40,155 nt of DNA, taken from positions 1 through 40,155 of the forward strand of contig JALHOR010000004.1 of assembly GCA_022842885.1 (NCBI GenBank), read 5' to 3'. Of this stretch, positions 6,913 to 16,287 are shown one piece after another. How positions within the stretch are numbered: position 1 is the first letter of the stretch; every line of letters begins with the position of its first letter. The stretch is from Anaerolineae bacterium. GTDB lineage: Bacteria; Chloroflexota; Anaerolineae; Aggregatilineales; Phototrophicaceae. The notes under the pieces are model-generated. The model saw only the letters and a list, made by a program, of their open reading frames with translations, was not told where the DNA came from and ran no database searches. The position numbers and the translations under genes are program-made.

Positions 6913-8943
6913 TCATTCACCTGTCGCAATCACAATCGGAATCTCAAAAAATTCTTGGTCGCCGTTTTTTAATCGTGCAAATGTCGTGTAATCATAAACA
7001 CCAATCGCTAACCGATACGCGCCGGGCGCTAATTCGGCAGGAATTGTTAAAACAGTATCGCGCCCAATATAAATTTCGGTCACATCCACCCATTGCGATG
7101 TTTGCCGGTCATGATTCACTAGCGCCCCATCCAACTGCGCCAGAATAGTCGTATTTGCCGCTGGATACAGATGCACAAACATCGAATAATTGGCGTGTGG
7201 TGGTTGCACCAATCCCCAATAAGGGCGGAATATCAGTGTTGCCCCTGGCATAATCTCCGTTGCTGATAAATCATAACCCACGAGTTGAATCTGCTCCCCA
7301 TAGGTAAAATCGGCACGGTATTGGGGCGGCAGCATCCGATAAAAATACGATGTAAACCCCACCGTTTCACTCGGTTTCGCTGGAAATGTTTTCAGCAAAA
7401 ATAATTGCGCCTGAAAATCCCGAACACCCGGCAGCGTGTAATCGCCCGCCGTTAAATCGTCATCGTTGATAACATAATAGAGAATATCGCGTTCTACATA
7501 TGCCTCCGGCGAAGTGGCGGCTATTTCTTCAGCCGTTTCGCTCCAATAATTGAGGGGATTATTGCCGGCATACGCGCCCCAAGTGCGATTCCAAGTGCGG
7601 TCAAGGTCGCTGTTATACGGCTGCATGACCAAGCCATCTGCCGGAATCGCAATATCTGCCCAATCGCGTACCTGATTGGTGATATGCGTTAAATTGTATT
7701 TCTGAATCAATGCTTGATTCTCAGTGATATAACGCGGCAAGAGCATCAATCCTATCACGATGATGGGAACAGCGGGCAGCCAGCGCAAAGTAGCCGTTTT
7801 CTGCTGGTTTGACCACGCCTGCATTGTCCAGATCACTTGCGTTATTGCTACACCCCATAACACAATCAACATGGTTGAAGTGGGCAAAATATGACGTATA
7901 CGTCCAGCTTCGCTCAAACCGACATTGGAAATTGCTGAAGTCAGGGGGATACCCGGCACAATAAACAGCAGCAGCAACCCGATATATTTCAATTCAACGC
8001 GCCGCCACCCGCGTTTTTGACTATAGATGTAAGCGACTGTTCCCGCCACCATTGCCAACACATACGCCGGAACACCAATCGGATAGACCGCGTGCCACAG
8101 GTTGTTAAAATTGCGGTCTAAATTAAAGGCATCCGTCGGTTGAAAATAGGATTCTTTAACCTCCAGATTGCCAATGGGGTTAATCACCACGATTAGATAA
8201 GCGGCAGTCACCCCCGCAATCACCGCATATAAAATGACCCAAGGCAGCCATTTTCTGGGGGCTTTCCAGAATAAAAGGATAGTAACAGCCAAAAATGGCA
8301 ATGTGGTTGTCACAATCCAATACTTGGTATAAATAACAACGATGGCAGACAACAGCGATAACAATAACCAAAACGGTGCTTGTTTGCGCCAAGCGTGCAA
8401 TGCCGTTGCAAATGCCAACGCAGTGCTTAAATACACAATAGGGTCAGGAATTGCCAAGCTGTTAAATTCCACAATAATTGGCGCGGTTGCCCAAACCAAA
8501 CCCGCCAGCAATGCCGCCCAAAATCCGGCAATTTGCCAGCCTGTCCACGCGATGATCAGCGCCGTTAAAACGCCCATCGCTACTGCCACCAAGCGCAGCA
8601 CAACATAATACTCGGAGATGAGATTCCAATTGTGTGGTTTGAAGGCATCATAAAGCGCCTGCACCCCAGCATTAAAATAGGAATATAGTGGGGGAATAGC
8701 GCCGTAAATTTCGGTAATCACTGAATGGTCGGCAATGCCACGAATATGCTGCGCCAATGCCACATACACACCCTCATCGGTGTAATCTATAAACGGCAAA
8801 TAGCGGTCATAAGTCAGCAGGCGTAGCCCTAATGCGATACTGCTCACTAGCACTATCACACCGATTGCTTGCGAGTGAGTCGTAAACCATCTGAACAGTG
8901 TTGGTTTAGATGACAGTATCAATGGCTTAACCTTTAGCGACAC
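6913..8943 (-). CDS. GT-C/GT39-like polytopic glycosyltransferase with C-terminal beta-sandwich
   Basis: 676 aa. About a dozen hydrophobic helices follow a short cytoplasmic start. The first outside loop holds FIDYTDEGVYVALAQ, the acidic motif expected in GT-C (ArnT/PMT-like) enzymes that use polyprenyl-phosphate sugars. The last 130 residues (from about 548) form an exported beta-rich domain ending in PGAYRLAIGVYDYTTFARL, shared with the protein at 10442-12427. The start is GTG at 8943, ten bases inside the end of the upstream gene, so translation is probably coupled; no strong ribosome binding site is visible. It is the last gene of a four-gene operon. The acceptor and sugar are unknown. 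Confidence 0.75.
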   Translation of the reverse strand: MSLKVKPLILSSKPTLFRWFTTHSQAIGVIVLVSSIALGLRLLTYDRYLPFIDYTDEGVYVALAQHIRGIADHSVITEIYGAIPPLYSYFNAGVQALYDAFKPHNWNLISEYYVVLRLVAVAMGVLTALIIAWTGWQIAGFWAALLAGLVWATAPIIVEFNSLAIPDPIVYLSTALAFATALHAWRKQAPFWLLLSLLSAIVVIYTKYWIVTTTLPFLAVTILLFWKAPRKWLPWVILYAVIAGVTAAYLIVVINPIGNLEVKESYFQPTDAFNLDRNFNNLWHAVYPIGVPAYVLAMVAGTVAYIYSQKRGWRRVELKYIGLLLLFIVPGIPLTSAISNVGLSEAGRIRHILPTSTMLIVLWGVAITQVIWTMQAWSNQQKTATLRWLPAVPIIVIGLMLLPRYITENQALIQKYNLTHITNQVRDWADIAIPADGLVMQPYNSDLDRTWNRTWGAYAGNNPLNYWSETAEEIAATSPEAYVERDILYYVINDDDLTAGDYTLPGVRDFQAQLFLLKTFPAKPSETVGFTSYFYRMLPPQYRADFTYGEQIQLVGYDLSATEIMPGATLIFRPYWGLVQPPHANYSMFVHLYPAANTTILAQLDGALVNHDRQTSQWVDVTEIYIGRDTVLTIPAELAPGAYRLAIGVYDYTTFARLKNGDQEFFEIPIVIATGE

Positions 8944-10418
8944 TCTGCCGCTGTGTTTTCATAGAATGTTCCGATGGTTGTTGTTATAAGCGGTTGTAAG
9001 TCTGGGTTGAGACCAAAATAGGTGACATCTTCTTCATCAAGCAGGATATACCGTGATTTATAAGGTGTTTCCACTGGGATAGCCAAAGTCTGAAATGAAA
9101 TCCCAATTCCGCCATCAAGCCACATCAATTCCGGCGGAAAACCAATTGCAAATTCAGCCCGATCTTTTACCATCACTAATAACGTGTTGCACCACGCATT
9201 ACGGGCTTGAGCATCATAAACCACGACCTCATCCAACGTTTCGGCAAAAGCACGATACACCGTTTGGTCAGATTGAAATTGCTGCTGCCATAAATCGGCG
9301 TAAGTGCCAATAAAAAAGGGCAAAATAACCAACTGCATCAGAAATAAGATTTTTAGCAGGCGGGTTTGCCGAAACTCGACGAGCAGCAAAACACTCAATA
9401 ATAAATGCGGAACTAAATGCCGCAAATCACGCCCACTGCTCACAGAATAAAACAAAATAACGGAAAGCTGTGGTAGCCCCATATTGAGGAGATGAAATAG
9501 GATTTCAGGTGTGCTGAAACGCTGCGGCAGGCTTATCAGCAATACCAAAATTTGATACCGATGCACCTTATCTGACCACAAATCCGAATTCCAGCTTGCT
9601 AAATTATTGATGGCACGTTCAAGCGTGTTTTGGATGATACGACCAATATTGCTGCCTTCTTCTATAATTTGAAAGGCAATATAAGGCGCGGCATGTTGGC
9701 GGATAATCAGCCCAATGAAGGCGACTACTGGCAGCAAGCGCACCCCTGTGATAAACCAGTGCCATAGGGTAAGACGCTGTGAATAAAATAAAAACAGTAT
9801 TATAAATATAACTAACCAAGTAGGGCGCATGAGTGATGCAAAAAATGCCACACTCCCCAAAACAAACAAGGTCAAACGAGATGTTTTATCACGCTCCCGC
9901 AACAATACACTAATAGGTATCGCAAGCACAATCGCAAGCGTATAATGCACGCTTTCCTGCATGTTAGTTGGGATATATAACAAAATACCCGGCAGCATCA
10001 CGCTTACGGTGCTTGCCCAAAGCAAGTGCTGCCAATGGTGACGAAACCACCATGCATATAAACCGAGAGCTAGGCTGATGATTGCCATGTTAAACACAAT
10101 GGGGGTATGAGCATACCAGCCCAACAATTTTCCTGCGGTGCCATACAAACCGGGATACCAAGGACCATAAAAATAATAATGAGAATAATCCGCTAAGGCA
10201 GGGTATTCAAACGCCGTATAATAACCGCCCTGTAGACCGACTTCCGAGAAAGTATAAATTTGTCGCCAGTAATAAAAAGCATCATTGTATACCCCATAAA
10301 AAGTCGGCGTATAAGTGTAGAAATCAACTTGTAAGACTCCCCACAATAATCCCAAAGTGATAATAGTAGGCAGCAGCGCAATTACTGCCACCCAAAAGAT
10401 CGGACGCAAACGTAGCAT
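8934..10418 (-). CDS. Polytopic membrane protein, cassette paralogue B (GT-C-like)
   Basis: 494 aa with about ten hydrophobic helices and a C-terminal soluble segment of about 110 residues. It aligns along its full length with the protein at 12427-13914. Shared blocks include YNDxFYYWRQIYTFS in the first outside loop, GGYYTAFE, YGPWY, LRPTWL, CNTLLV near residue 410, PYKSRYILLDEED and the C-terminal IGTxYENTAA(D/E)CR. The conserved Asp in the first loop and topology suggest a GT-C-type transferase, though this is weaker than for its neighbours. ATG at 10418 is 23 bases after the upstream stop, with a weak AGAAGA site. The end overlaps the next gene by ten bases. Confidence 0.72.
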   Translation of the reverse strand: MLRLRPIFWVAVIALLPTIITLGLLWGVLQVDFYTYTPTFYGVYNDAFYYWRQIYTFSEVGLQGGYYTAFEYPALADYSHYYFYGPWYPGLYGTAGKLLGWYAHTPIVFNMAIISLALGLYAWWFRHHWQHLLWASTVSVMLPGILLYIPTNMQESVHYTLAIVLAIPISVLLRERDKTSRLTLFVLGSVAFFASLMRPTWLVIFIILFLFYSQRLTLWHWFITGVRLLPVVAFIGLIIRQHAAPYIAFQIIEEGSNIGRIIQNTLERAINNLASWNSDLWSDKVHRYQILVLLISLPQRFSTPEILFHLLNMGLPQLSVILFYSVSSGRDLRHLVPHLLLSVLLLVEFRQTRLLKILFLMQLVILPFFIGTYADLWQQQFQSDQTVYRAFAETLDEVVVYDAQARNAWCNTLLVMVKDRAEFAIGFPPELMWLDGGIGISFQTLAIPVETPYKSRYILLDEEDVTYFGLNPDLQPLITTTIGTFYENTAAECR

Positions 10419-10441
10419 ATGGTTCTTCTAATCTTTTATGG

Positions 10442-12427
10442 TCAGGAGCCAGCTTGAATTTCAAAGGTTGTTAGATAGCCTAAGCCAGAGCCATCATCCA
10501 ATGGCAGCGACTCTCCAGTTTCATAATCATATATCCCCACAAGCAAATGATATTTGCCCGACACAATATCACAGGGTATGGGGAGTGATCGTTCATCCAC
10601 ATATAAACCAGAGGTTGTCCAAGCACCTGTAGGCGTAAAGGAAGGGAAACCATCATTGCGCGTCACACCTTGCCCATTATCATCTGCTAGCACCACCGTC
10701 AGGCTATAATTTTTATTCTCTTCTTTTTGGGTACGCCACCACGTTTGTACTGTGAATGACGCGCACGGGGCGATAGTCGCGGGCTGCCGGATTGACCATG
10801 CTTGTAATTCAAATTGGTCGCCCATCCCATAAAGGGTCGTCAGGGTATCCGGTATCCGCCGATATTCGGTCACGGCGACAGGGATATTATCCCGATTTTC
10901 CCAATATTCTTGGCGAGCTTGAATAGGCATATAAACAGTGTGAATAAAAGCTCGTAAAGCATCGGTATTTTGCCAGCTATTGCCTTCAATCAGCCATAGA
11001 GTATCGGCAGTACGCCAAAAATCAGTGAGTTGCGCTTCCATATCGGCACCTGTATCCCACACAAAGCGGTGCGCTGCTAATGGCGAATTAGATTGTGATG
11101 GTTGTCCATTGGCGGCAATATGCAACACATTCTCATCTAGGATAGGTTGATTTGAACGATACTTGAGCGCATAAAACAGTGGGATATGTTCCCAAAAATC
11201 GCGGGCTTGAATCACGATAGGGCTATCAGCAGGCGCATTTGCGTTACTCACATAATCCGCTAGGCGTTGATACTCGCCCGTATGGATAGGGGGTGTAAAT
11301 GCGAAGAAAAATTGTCCCAACATGATTGCCACCATCCCAATCCGCAGCGGCACATCCAATGTTCGCAATATGAGTGCATACAGTAGACTCATGAAGGGCA
11401 AGATAAAAACGAGATTGCGACTGGTGAAAGATAATAAACTTGACGTTCCAGCAACGGTGAGTAGCGCCAAAGCAATCGGCAGCAAAATGAAAAACCATTT
11501 TTTAGCCCCGCTGTTATAAACATAAGGGGAGGCTTTGGCGTGTTGAAGCAGCGTTTTTGCAGGAATAAATGGCACTGCTGCTATCAACAGATACCCCAGA
11601 GTCACAGGTGGCAGCACCAACAAAAATAATAGATATTCGTTACGGTCTGCGCCTTCTGGCATGGGCGCAGGTGTACCATTTTTATACGACTCCACATTGT
11701 AGGCAATTTCACGCTCAAGGGGTGCTGCATTGCTCACAGTGAGCAAACGTGGTACACACACCGCGAATGCCACTAATAACCATATATAGGCACGGGGATA
11801 GCGTATTTTGCCCCATAAACGCAGCATCGCAAACAACACCAAATTCGCCACGATGCTGTAAACAATATGAATGTGCAAAAAACTAGCGATGAACACGACG
11901 ATAATAATTGCCCAAGCATACTGCCATTTGCCACTGTTGAGACAGCGCAGCCATAACCACTGTACTAACATCACGCTGCTGACCAACCATGCTGCGTTCA
12001 ACGCTTCATGCGAATACACCATGAATACGGGCATACACAGCAGCGTGAATAAAGTGAGCAGCCCACTTTGTCGGTCAAACCAATCACACACTAAGCGATA
12101 CATCGCCGCTAAACCGGGCAGCAGCACCAACAGTGATAAGTAACGTAAAGTGCTATCCCCCAGCAAGGCGACATACACCGTTTGGAATACATTCCCTTGC
12201 GCTTGCGTGATATGCGCGATAATTTGCCTGATGAGACCATTATTTTCCAAGCCACTAAGCAGCGTGAGGATATTCCTCGCTTCTTCTTGGCGATAATCCC
12301 GATTGGTAAAAAAAACAACTTGGGCGATACCGATAGCACACAGCAGCATGATAGGTGGCAGCAGTGTCCTGAGCGTGACTGATGGCACAGCAAAACTCTT
12401 GAGCGACAAACGAAGTCTCCTTACCAT
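10442..12427 (-). CDS. GT-C/GT39-like polytopic glycosyltransferase with C-terminal beta-sandwich
   Basis: 661 aa with about a dozen hydrophobic helices. The first outside loop carries NRDYRQEEARN, the acidic GT39-type motif. From about residue 531 a beta-rich exported domain runs to the end (GDQFELQAW, then NYSLTVVLADDNGQG, SGKYHLLVGIYDYETGESL), clearly related to the tail of the protein at 6913-8943. The membrane part is more divergent between the two than the tail. Its ATG (12427) shares one base with the stop of the upstream gene (TAATG), a strong sign of translational coupling. Expected role: transfer of a lipid-linked sugar to an acceptor outside the membrane; substrate unknown. Confidence 0.75.
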   Translation of the reverse strand: MVRRLRLSLKSFAVPSVTLRTLLPPIMLLCAIGIAQVVFFTNRDYRQEEARNILTLLSGLENNGLIRQIIAHITQAQGNVFQTVYVALLGDSTLRYLSLLVLLPGLAAMYRLVCDWFDRQSGLLTLFTLLCMPVFMVYSHEALNAAWLVSSVMLVQWLWLRCLNSGKWQYAWAIIIVVFIASFLHIHIVYSIVANLVLFAMLRLWGKIRYPRAYIWLLVAFAVCVPRLLTVSNAAPLEREIAYNVESYKNGTPAPMPEGADRNEYLLFLLVLPPVTLGYLLIAAVPFIPAKTLLQHAKASPYVYNSGAKKWFFILLPIALALLTVAGTSSLLSFTSRNLVFILPFMSLLYALILRTLDVPLRIGMVAIMLGQFFFAFTPPIHTGEYQRLADYVSNANAPADSPIVIQARDFWEHIPLFYALKYRSNQPILDENVLHIAANGQPSQSNSPLAAHRFVWDTGADMEAQLTDFWRTADTLWLIEGNSWQNTDALRAFIHTVYMPIQARQEYWENRDNIPVAVTEYRRIPDTLTTLYGMGDQFELQAWSIRQPATIAPCASFTVQTWWRTQKEENKNYSLTVVLADDNGQGVTRNDGFPSFTPTGAWTTSGLYVDERSLPIPCDIVSGKYHLLVGIYDYETGESLPLDDGSGLGYLTTFEIQAGS

Positions 12428-13914
12428 TAGCGGCAGTCTGCCGCTGTATTCTCATACAGTGTTCCAATGACGGTGTTTTTTAACGGTTTAAAATCATCCG
12501 ATACCCCGAACATCTGCTTATCTTCTTCATCTAAGAGGATATAACGTGATTTATAGGGTGGTTCAAACGGAATGTAATCTATAAAAAATGAAATCCCAAT
12601 GCCGGCATCAATCCACATCACTTCGGCTGGAAAAGCCGTTGACAGACCTTCTCCGCGAGATTTAACGACAACTAATAAAGTGTTGCACCAAGCATTGGTT
12701 GCTTGTGAATCATAAACCAATACATCTTTGGTTTCTTCGGCAAAGGTTTTCACCAGAGTTTGGTCACGAGTGAATTGGGGCTGCCAGCGCAAGGCGTAGG
12801 CTTCCAAGAAAAAGGGCAGCACCAAAAGTTGCAACAACAGCAGTAGTTTTAAGAGCCTATCGCGTTTAAATTCAATCATGACGATGATGCTCAATAGCAA
12901 ATGGGTAGCCATCAAACGCACATCGCGCCCACCGCCAATGATATAAAACAAAAAATTAAACAGGATAGGTGGTACGAGATTAATCACATGAAATAATGCT
13001 TCAGGGGTGTTAAAACGCGGTATATGACTGACAAGTACAGCAACCACTTGATAGCGTTGCACGCCTTCCATCCAAGAGCCAGCATTAAATGAGCGCAAAT
13101 TGATGGCAATGCGATTGATAATATTTTGAATAAAAGCAGCCACACTATTGGCTTCGTCTACAAACAGAAAACCACCATAGGAAGCAGAATGTTGACGCAC
13201 AATCAACCCGATAAGCGCGGCAAAAGGCAGCACACGCAGCCCCGTCACAAACCAGTGGCGCAGCGTAATCCGTTCAGAATAAAACATAAATAACAATACA
13301 AACAACCCTAACCACGTTGGGCGCAGCACCGCCGTTATAAAACTCAATATTCCTAGCACCCACAAGGTTGTTCGCGCCGTGTTATGCCGCTGGCGCAGCA
13401 GAATACACATTGGGATAGAAATTAAAAGGATAAGCGAATATTGTAGGCTCTCTTGCATGTTGGTGGTCATATAGAATAGGATAGGCGGCAGCATTAGACT
13501 AAGTGCGCCTGCCCACAACAAATGACGGCGGCTATGCCGATGCCACCATACCCAAAATGACAATGACCCGCTAATGAGCAGCATATTAAAGAGAATACCG
13601 GTATGTGCGTACCACCCCAACAACCGCCCTAACGTCCCATAAAATGCGGCATACCAAGGTCCATATAAATAAAAATGCGAATACTCTGCGGGGGAAGAAA
13701 CTTCAAATGCGGTATAGTATCCGCCTTGGAAGCCAACTTGGGAAAAAGTATAAATTTGTCGCCAATAATAAAAAGTGTCGTTATATGTTCCGTAATTAAT
13801 TGGAAGAATATGCGTAATATCCGCCCTCAAGAAAAACCATATTAGACAGAGATTTAAGATTGCCGGCAATAAAATAATACCTATAAACAGCAAAGCAAGG
13901 CGGAAACGCGGCAT
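12427..13914 (-). CDS. Polytopic membrane protein, cassette paralogue A (GT-C-like)
   Basis: 495 aa, first gene of the four-gene operon and paralogue of the protein at 8934-10418. It has the same helices, the same first-loop YNDTFYYWRQ motif, and the same cysteine pair near the end (CNTLLV and the penultimate Cys of AADCR). The C-terminal segment (from about residue 385) is probably outside the membrane. ATG at 13914 has AGGA nine bases upstream. The gene is divergent from the methyltransferase at 14041, with about 125 bases between them for two promoters. The two cysteines conserved in both paralogues could form a disulfide. Function is inferred only from fold-level resemblance to GT-C enzymes and operon partners. 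Confidence 0.72.
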   Translation of the reverse strand: MPRFRLALLFIGIILLPAILNLCLIWFFLRADITHILPINYGTYNDTFYYWRQIYTFSQVGFQGGYYTAFEVSSPAEYSHFYLYGPWYAAFYGTLGRLLGWYAHTGILFNMLLISGSLSFWVWWHRHSRRHLLWAGALSLMLPPILFYMTTNMQESLQYSLILLISIPMCILLRQRHNTARTTLWVLGILSFITAVLRPTWLGLFVLLFMFYSERITLRHWFVTGLRVLPFAALIGLIVRQHSASYGGFLFVDEANSVAAFIQNIINRIAINLRSFNAGSWMEGVQRYQVVAVLVSHIPRFNTPEALFHVINLVPPILFNFLFYIIGGGRDVRLMATHLLLSIIVMIEFKRDRLLKLLLLLQLLVLPFFLEAYALRWQPQFTRDQTLVKTFAEETKDVLVYDSQATNAWCNTLLVVVKSRGEGLSTAFPAEVMWIDAGIGISFFIDYIPFEPPYKSRYILLDEEDKQMFGVSDDFKPLKNTVIGTLYENTAADCR

Positions 13915-14040
13915 GGAACTTATTCCTATCGTAACCCAATCGCGCTCATTATAATAATGTCACTTGCTTTTTGCACTATTGCCTACACATAATCAACACG
14001 AACTATCTTATCAATCTATCTACTCATTGATACACAGCTT

Positions 14041-14949
14041 ATGTCTGCGATTGCCTTCCAAACTGAAGTTTCTGTTACCGAAAATAAGATTTGTCCCCAA
14101 TGCCAAACTCATTTTAGTGCTGCTAACTGGGATTGTCCGGTGTGTGGTTATACCCCCAACACCATTAATGGCTATCCGGCGTTCGCGCCAGAGGTGGCTA
14201 ATTCTGACGATATGTATCTGGCAGAATATTTTGAACGTTTAATGGCTATTGAACCGGGGCATTTTTGGTTTGAGGCACGTAATACCCTGTTAATTCACAC
14301 TTTACGCCGCTTTTTCCCGAAGATGCAACAGTTTATGGAAATTGGCTGTGGCACAGGTTTTGCTTTGCACGGTATTCATCAGGCATTCCCGAACACAAGC
14401 CTGACGGCAACAGATTTATTGGTGGATGGCTTATCATTCGCAGCATCTCGTGTTCCGGTCGCCGCATTTTTACAGATGGATGCCCGCGACATTCCCTTGC
14501 AAGCAGCATTTGATGTCATTGGCTCATTTGATGTGTTAGAACACATTGAAGAAGATGAGGCAGTTTTGCAACAAATGGCGAAGGCAGTGCGCCCTAATGG
14601 CGGCATTCTCTTAACTGTGCCACAGCACCGCGCTTTGTGGAGCGTGATTGATGAACAGGCAATGCACAAGCGCCGCTATACCCGGCAAGAATTGATGACA
14701 AAAGTAGAAAAAGCTGGATTTGAAGTACTGTTTGCCACGTCGTTTGTGACGCTGCTGCTGCCTATGATGTATCTTTCGCGCTTTCAGTACCAATTCCGGG
14801 CAAGTGCCGATGGGTTGGCGCATCTGCCAGTTAGCTCGGCTTTAAATGGTATTTTCCGGGTTGTGATGACGGCTGAAATGGTAATGCACCGCATGAATCT
14901 GTCGTTGCCTGCGGGCGGCTCATTGCTGTTGGTGGCACGGAAACGCTGA
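14041..14949 (+). CDS. SAM-dependent methyltransferase with N-terminal zinc ribbon
   Basis: 302 aa. Four cysteines (C18, C21, C32, C35 in CPQC and CPVC) form a zinc-ribbon-like knot. A class I methyltransferase follows: motif I MEIGCGTGF (residues 99-107), an acidic end of strand two in TATDLL, the DARD loop, and motif II GSFDVLEHIEED, with post-motif PNGGILLTVPQH. This arrangement is common in methyltransferases of cell-surface polysaccharide or lipid loci, and the gene is divergent from the GT-C-like operon, which suggests but does not prove a shared pathway. The last 60 residues contain a hydrophobic stretch (VTLLLPMMYLSRF) that may sit at the membrane. The ribosome binding site before the ATG is weak. 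Confidence 0.85.
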   Translation: MSAIAFQTEVSVTENKICPQCQTHFSAANWDCPVCGYTPNTINGYPAFAPEVANSDDMYLAEYFERLMAIEPGHFWFEARNTLLIHTLRRFFPKMQQFMEIGCGTGFALHGIHQAFPNTSLTATDLLVDGLSFAASRVPVAAFLQMDARDIPLQAAFDVIGSFDVLEHIEEDEAVLQQMAKAVRPNGGILLTVPQHRALWSVIDEQAMHKRRYTRQELMTKVEKAGFEVLFATSFVTLLLPMMYLSRFQYQFRASADGLAHLPVSSALNGIFRVVMTAEMVMHRMNLSLPAGGSLLLVARKR

Positions 14950-14962
14950 ATTTGTTTTGTGG

Positions 14963-16264
14963 CTAAACGGATGATTCGCCGGGTGTGGCAGTTTTGATTG
15001 GCGCTGTGATAGACTCTGTTTCGGAAAATTTTCGTCGTAGGGTAGCATCAGGTTTAGCCATGAGCATGATGCCTGTTGCCAACAATGCCAATAGAAGCAC
15101 GCCCCATAACACAGGCTGATAATTACCAAAATAATCATAAAGCCAACTTGCACCTACTGGGGCGGTTGTTCCGGCAAATGTCAGGAAAAATGCCATCACA
15201 CTAGAAATGCGCCCATAATGTGCTGACCCAAACAACTCGGCAATAATTGAAGCGCGAGCTAAGGTAATCGCGCCATATGCTGCGCCAAACACCCCCACAA
15301 ATAATATAATCGTCAACGGCGAAGCGCCCCATAATAACGCGAACATGCCAACGCCTTGCAGCGCAAAAACCCCTGCTACCATAATTTTTCCGGGAATACG
15401 GCTATCTAGCGGAGCAAAAATCACCCGTCCTAAGACTTGCATGATACCGATAGAACCGCTGGCAAGCGCCGCCGTACCGGATGCAATGCCCGAATCAACC
15501 AAAAAGGGGATAAAATGCACGCGAATCGCATTGGCTGCCAACGATGCTAGCCCAAATGCCAGCGTCATCAGCCAGAAAAAACGGCTGTTCAAGGCATCCG
15601 ATAATGACAAACTGACCGGCATCGGACGGGCTTCTAACGTAAGAGGGTCGCCATCGGGCAGTAAACCTAAATCTGCCGGACGCCGCCGCAAGATGAGCGC
15701 GTGCAGCGGAATCGTCGTCACTGCCAATAGAATGCCAAGCATAAATGTTGCTGTGCGCCACCCAAAGGCTTGATACAACACATCCGTGAGGGGAATAAAA
15801 ATCGTGCTGGCAAATCCAGCAGCAAATGTGATGATGGCTAATGCGGTGCTGCGTCGTTTCACAAACCAAGCCGCAATCACTGTAAAAGCCGGTTCGTATA
15901 AAACCAGCGCACCACATACGCCGATGCCCGCCCAAATCAGATAAAACATGGGCAAAGTCGTCACTTGTGACCATGCAATAACCAGCAAACTCGCTAAAAT
16001 TGACCCGATCGTCATCAACCAACGCGACCCATAACGGTCAATCCATGAACCGACTAGAAACGCCATACCGCCCATGATGAGCAGTGCCAGCGAAAAACCG
16101 GCTGTGAGTTCTGTACGTGACCAACCGAGTTCTGCCTCCATCGGGTGGATAAAGACGGTGAAGGCATAATACAAAATGCCCCACGAAATCGTCTCGGTAA
16201 AAGCCAATGTGACAGCAATATACCAACCATAATAGGCGTTATCAGCGCGATTTTTGCGGGGCAT
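14963..16264 (-). CDS. MFS transporter
   Basis: 433 aa from the ATG at 16264 (a TTG at 16273 is an alternative). Twelve hydrophobic helices are visible. The loop between helices 2 and 3 has the MFS signature GSWIDRYGSRW, and a central cytoplasmic loop with basic and acidic residues follows helix 6. Sequence type is that of the oxalate/formate- and monocarboxylate-like antiporters. It starts 23 bases after the flavoprotein gene and is almost certainly cotranscribed with it from the ArsR-controlled promoter. Its cargo is therefore probably the product of the flavoprotein or the compound sensed by the repressor. In other bacteria MFS pumps accompany ArsR regulators in arsenic operons; that is a parallel, not evidence. 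Confidence 0.85.
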   Translation of the reverse strand: MPRKNRADNAYYGWYIAVTLAFTETISWGILYYAFTVFIHPMEAELGWSRTELTAGFSLALLIMGGMAFLVGSWIDRYGSRWLMTIGSILASLLVIAWSQVTTLPMFYLIWAGIGVCGALVLYEPAFTVIAAWFVKRRSTALAIITFAAGFASTIFIPLTDVLYQAFGWRTATFMLGILLAVTTIPLHALILRRRPADLGLLPDGDPLTLEARPMPVSLSLSDALNSRFFWLMTLAFGLASLAANAIRVHFIPFLVDSGIASGTAALASGSIGIMQVLGRVIFAPLDSRIPGKIMVAGVFALQGVGMFALLWGASPLTIILFVGVFGAAYGAITLARASIIAELFGSAHYGRISSVMAFFLTFAGTTAPVGASWLYDYFGNYQPVLWGVLLLALLATGIMLMAKPDATLRRKFSETESITAPIKTATPGESSV

Positions 16265-16287
16265 CGTGAACAATCCAATCGGGTGGG

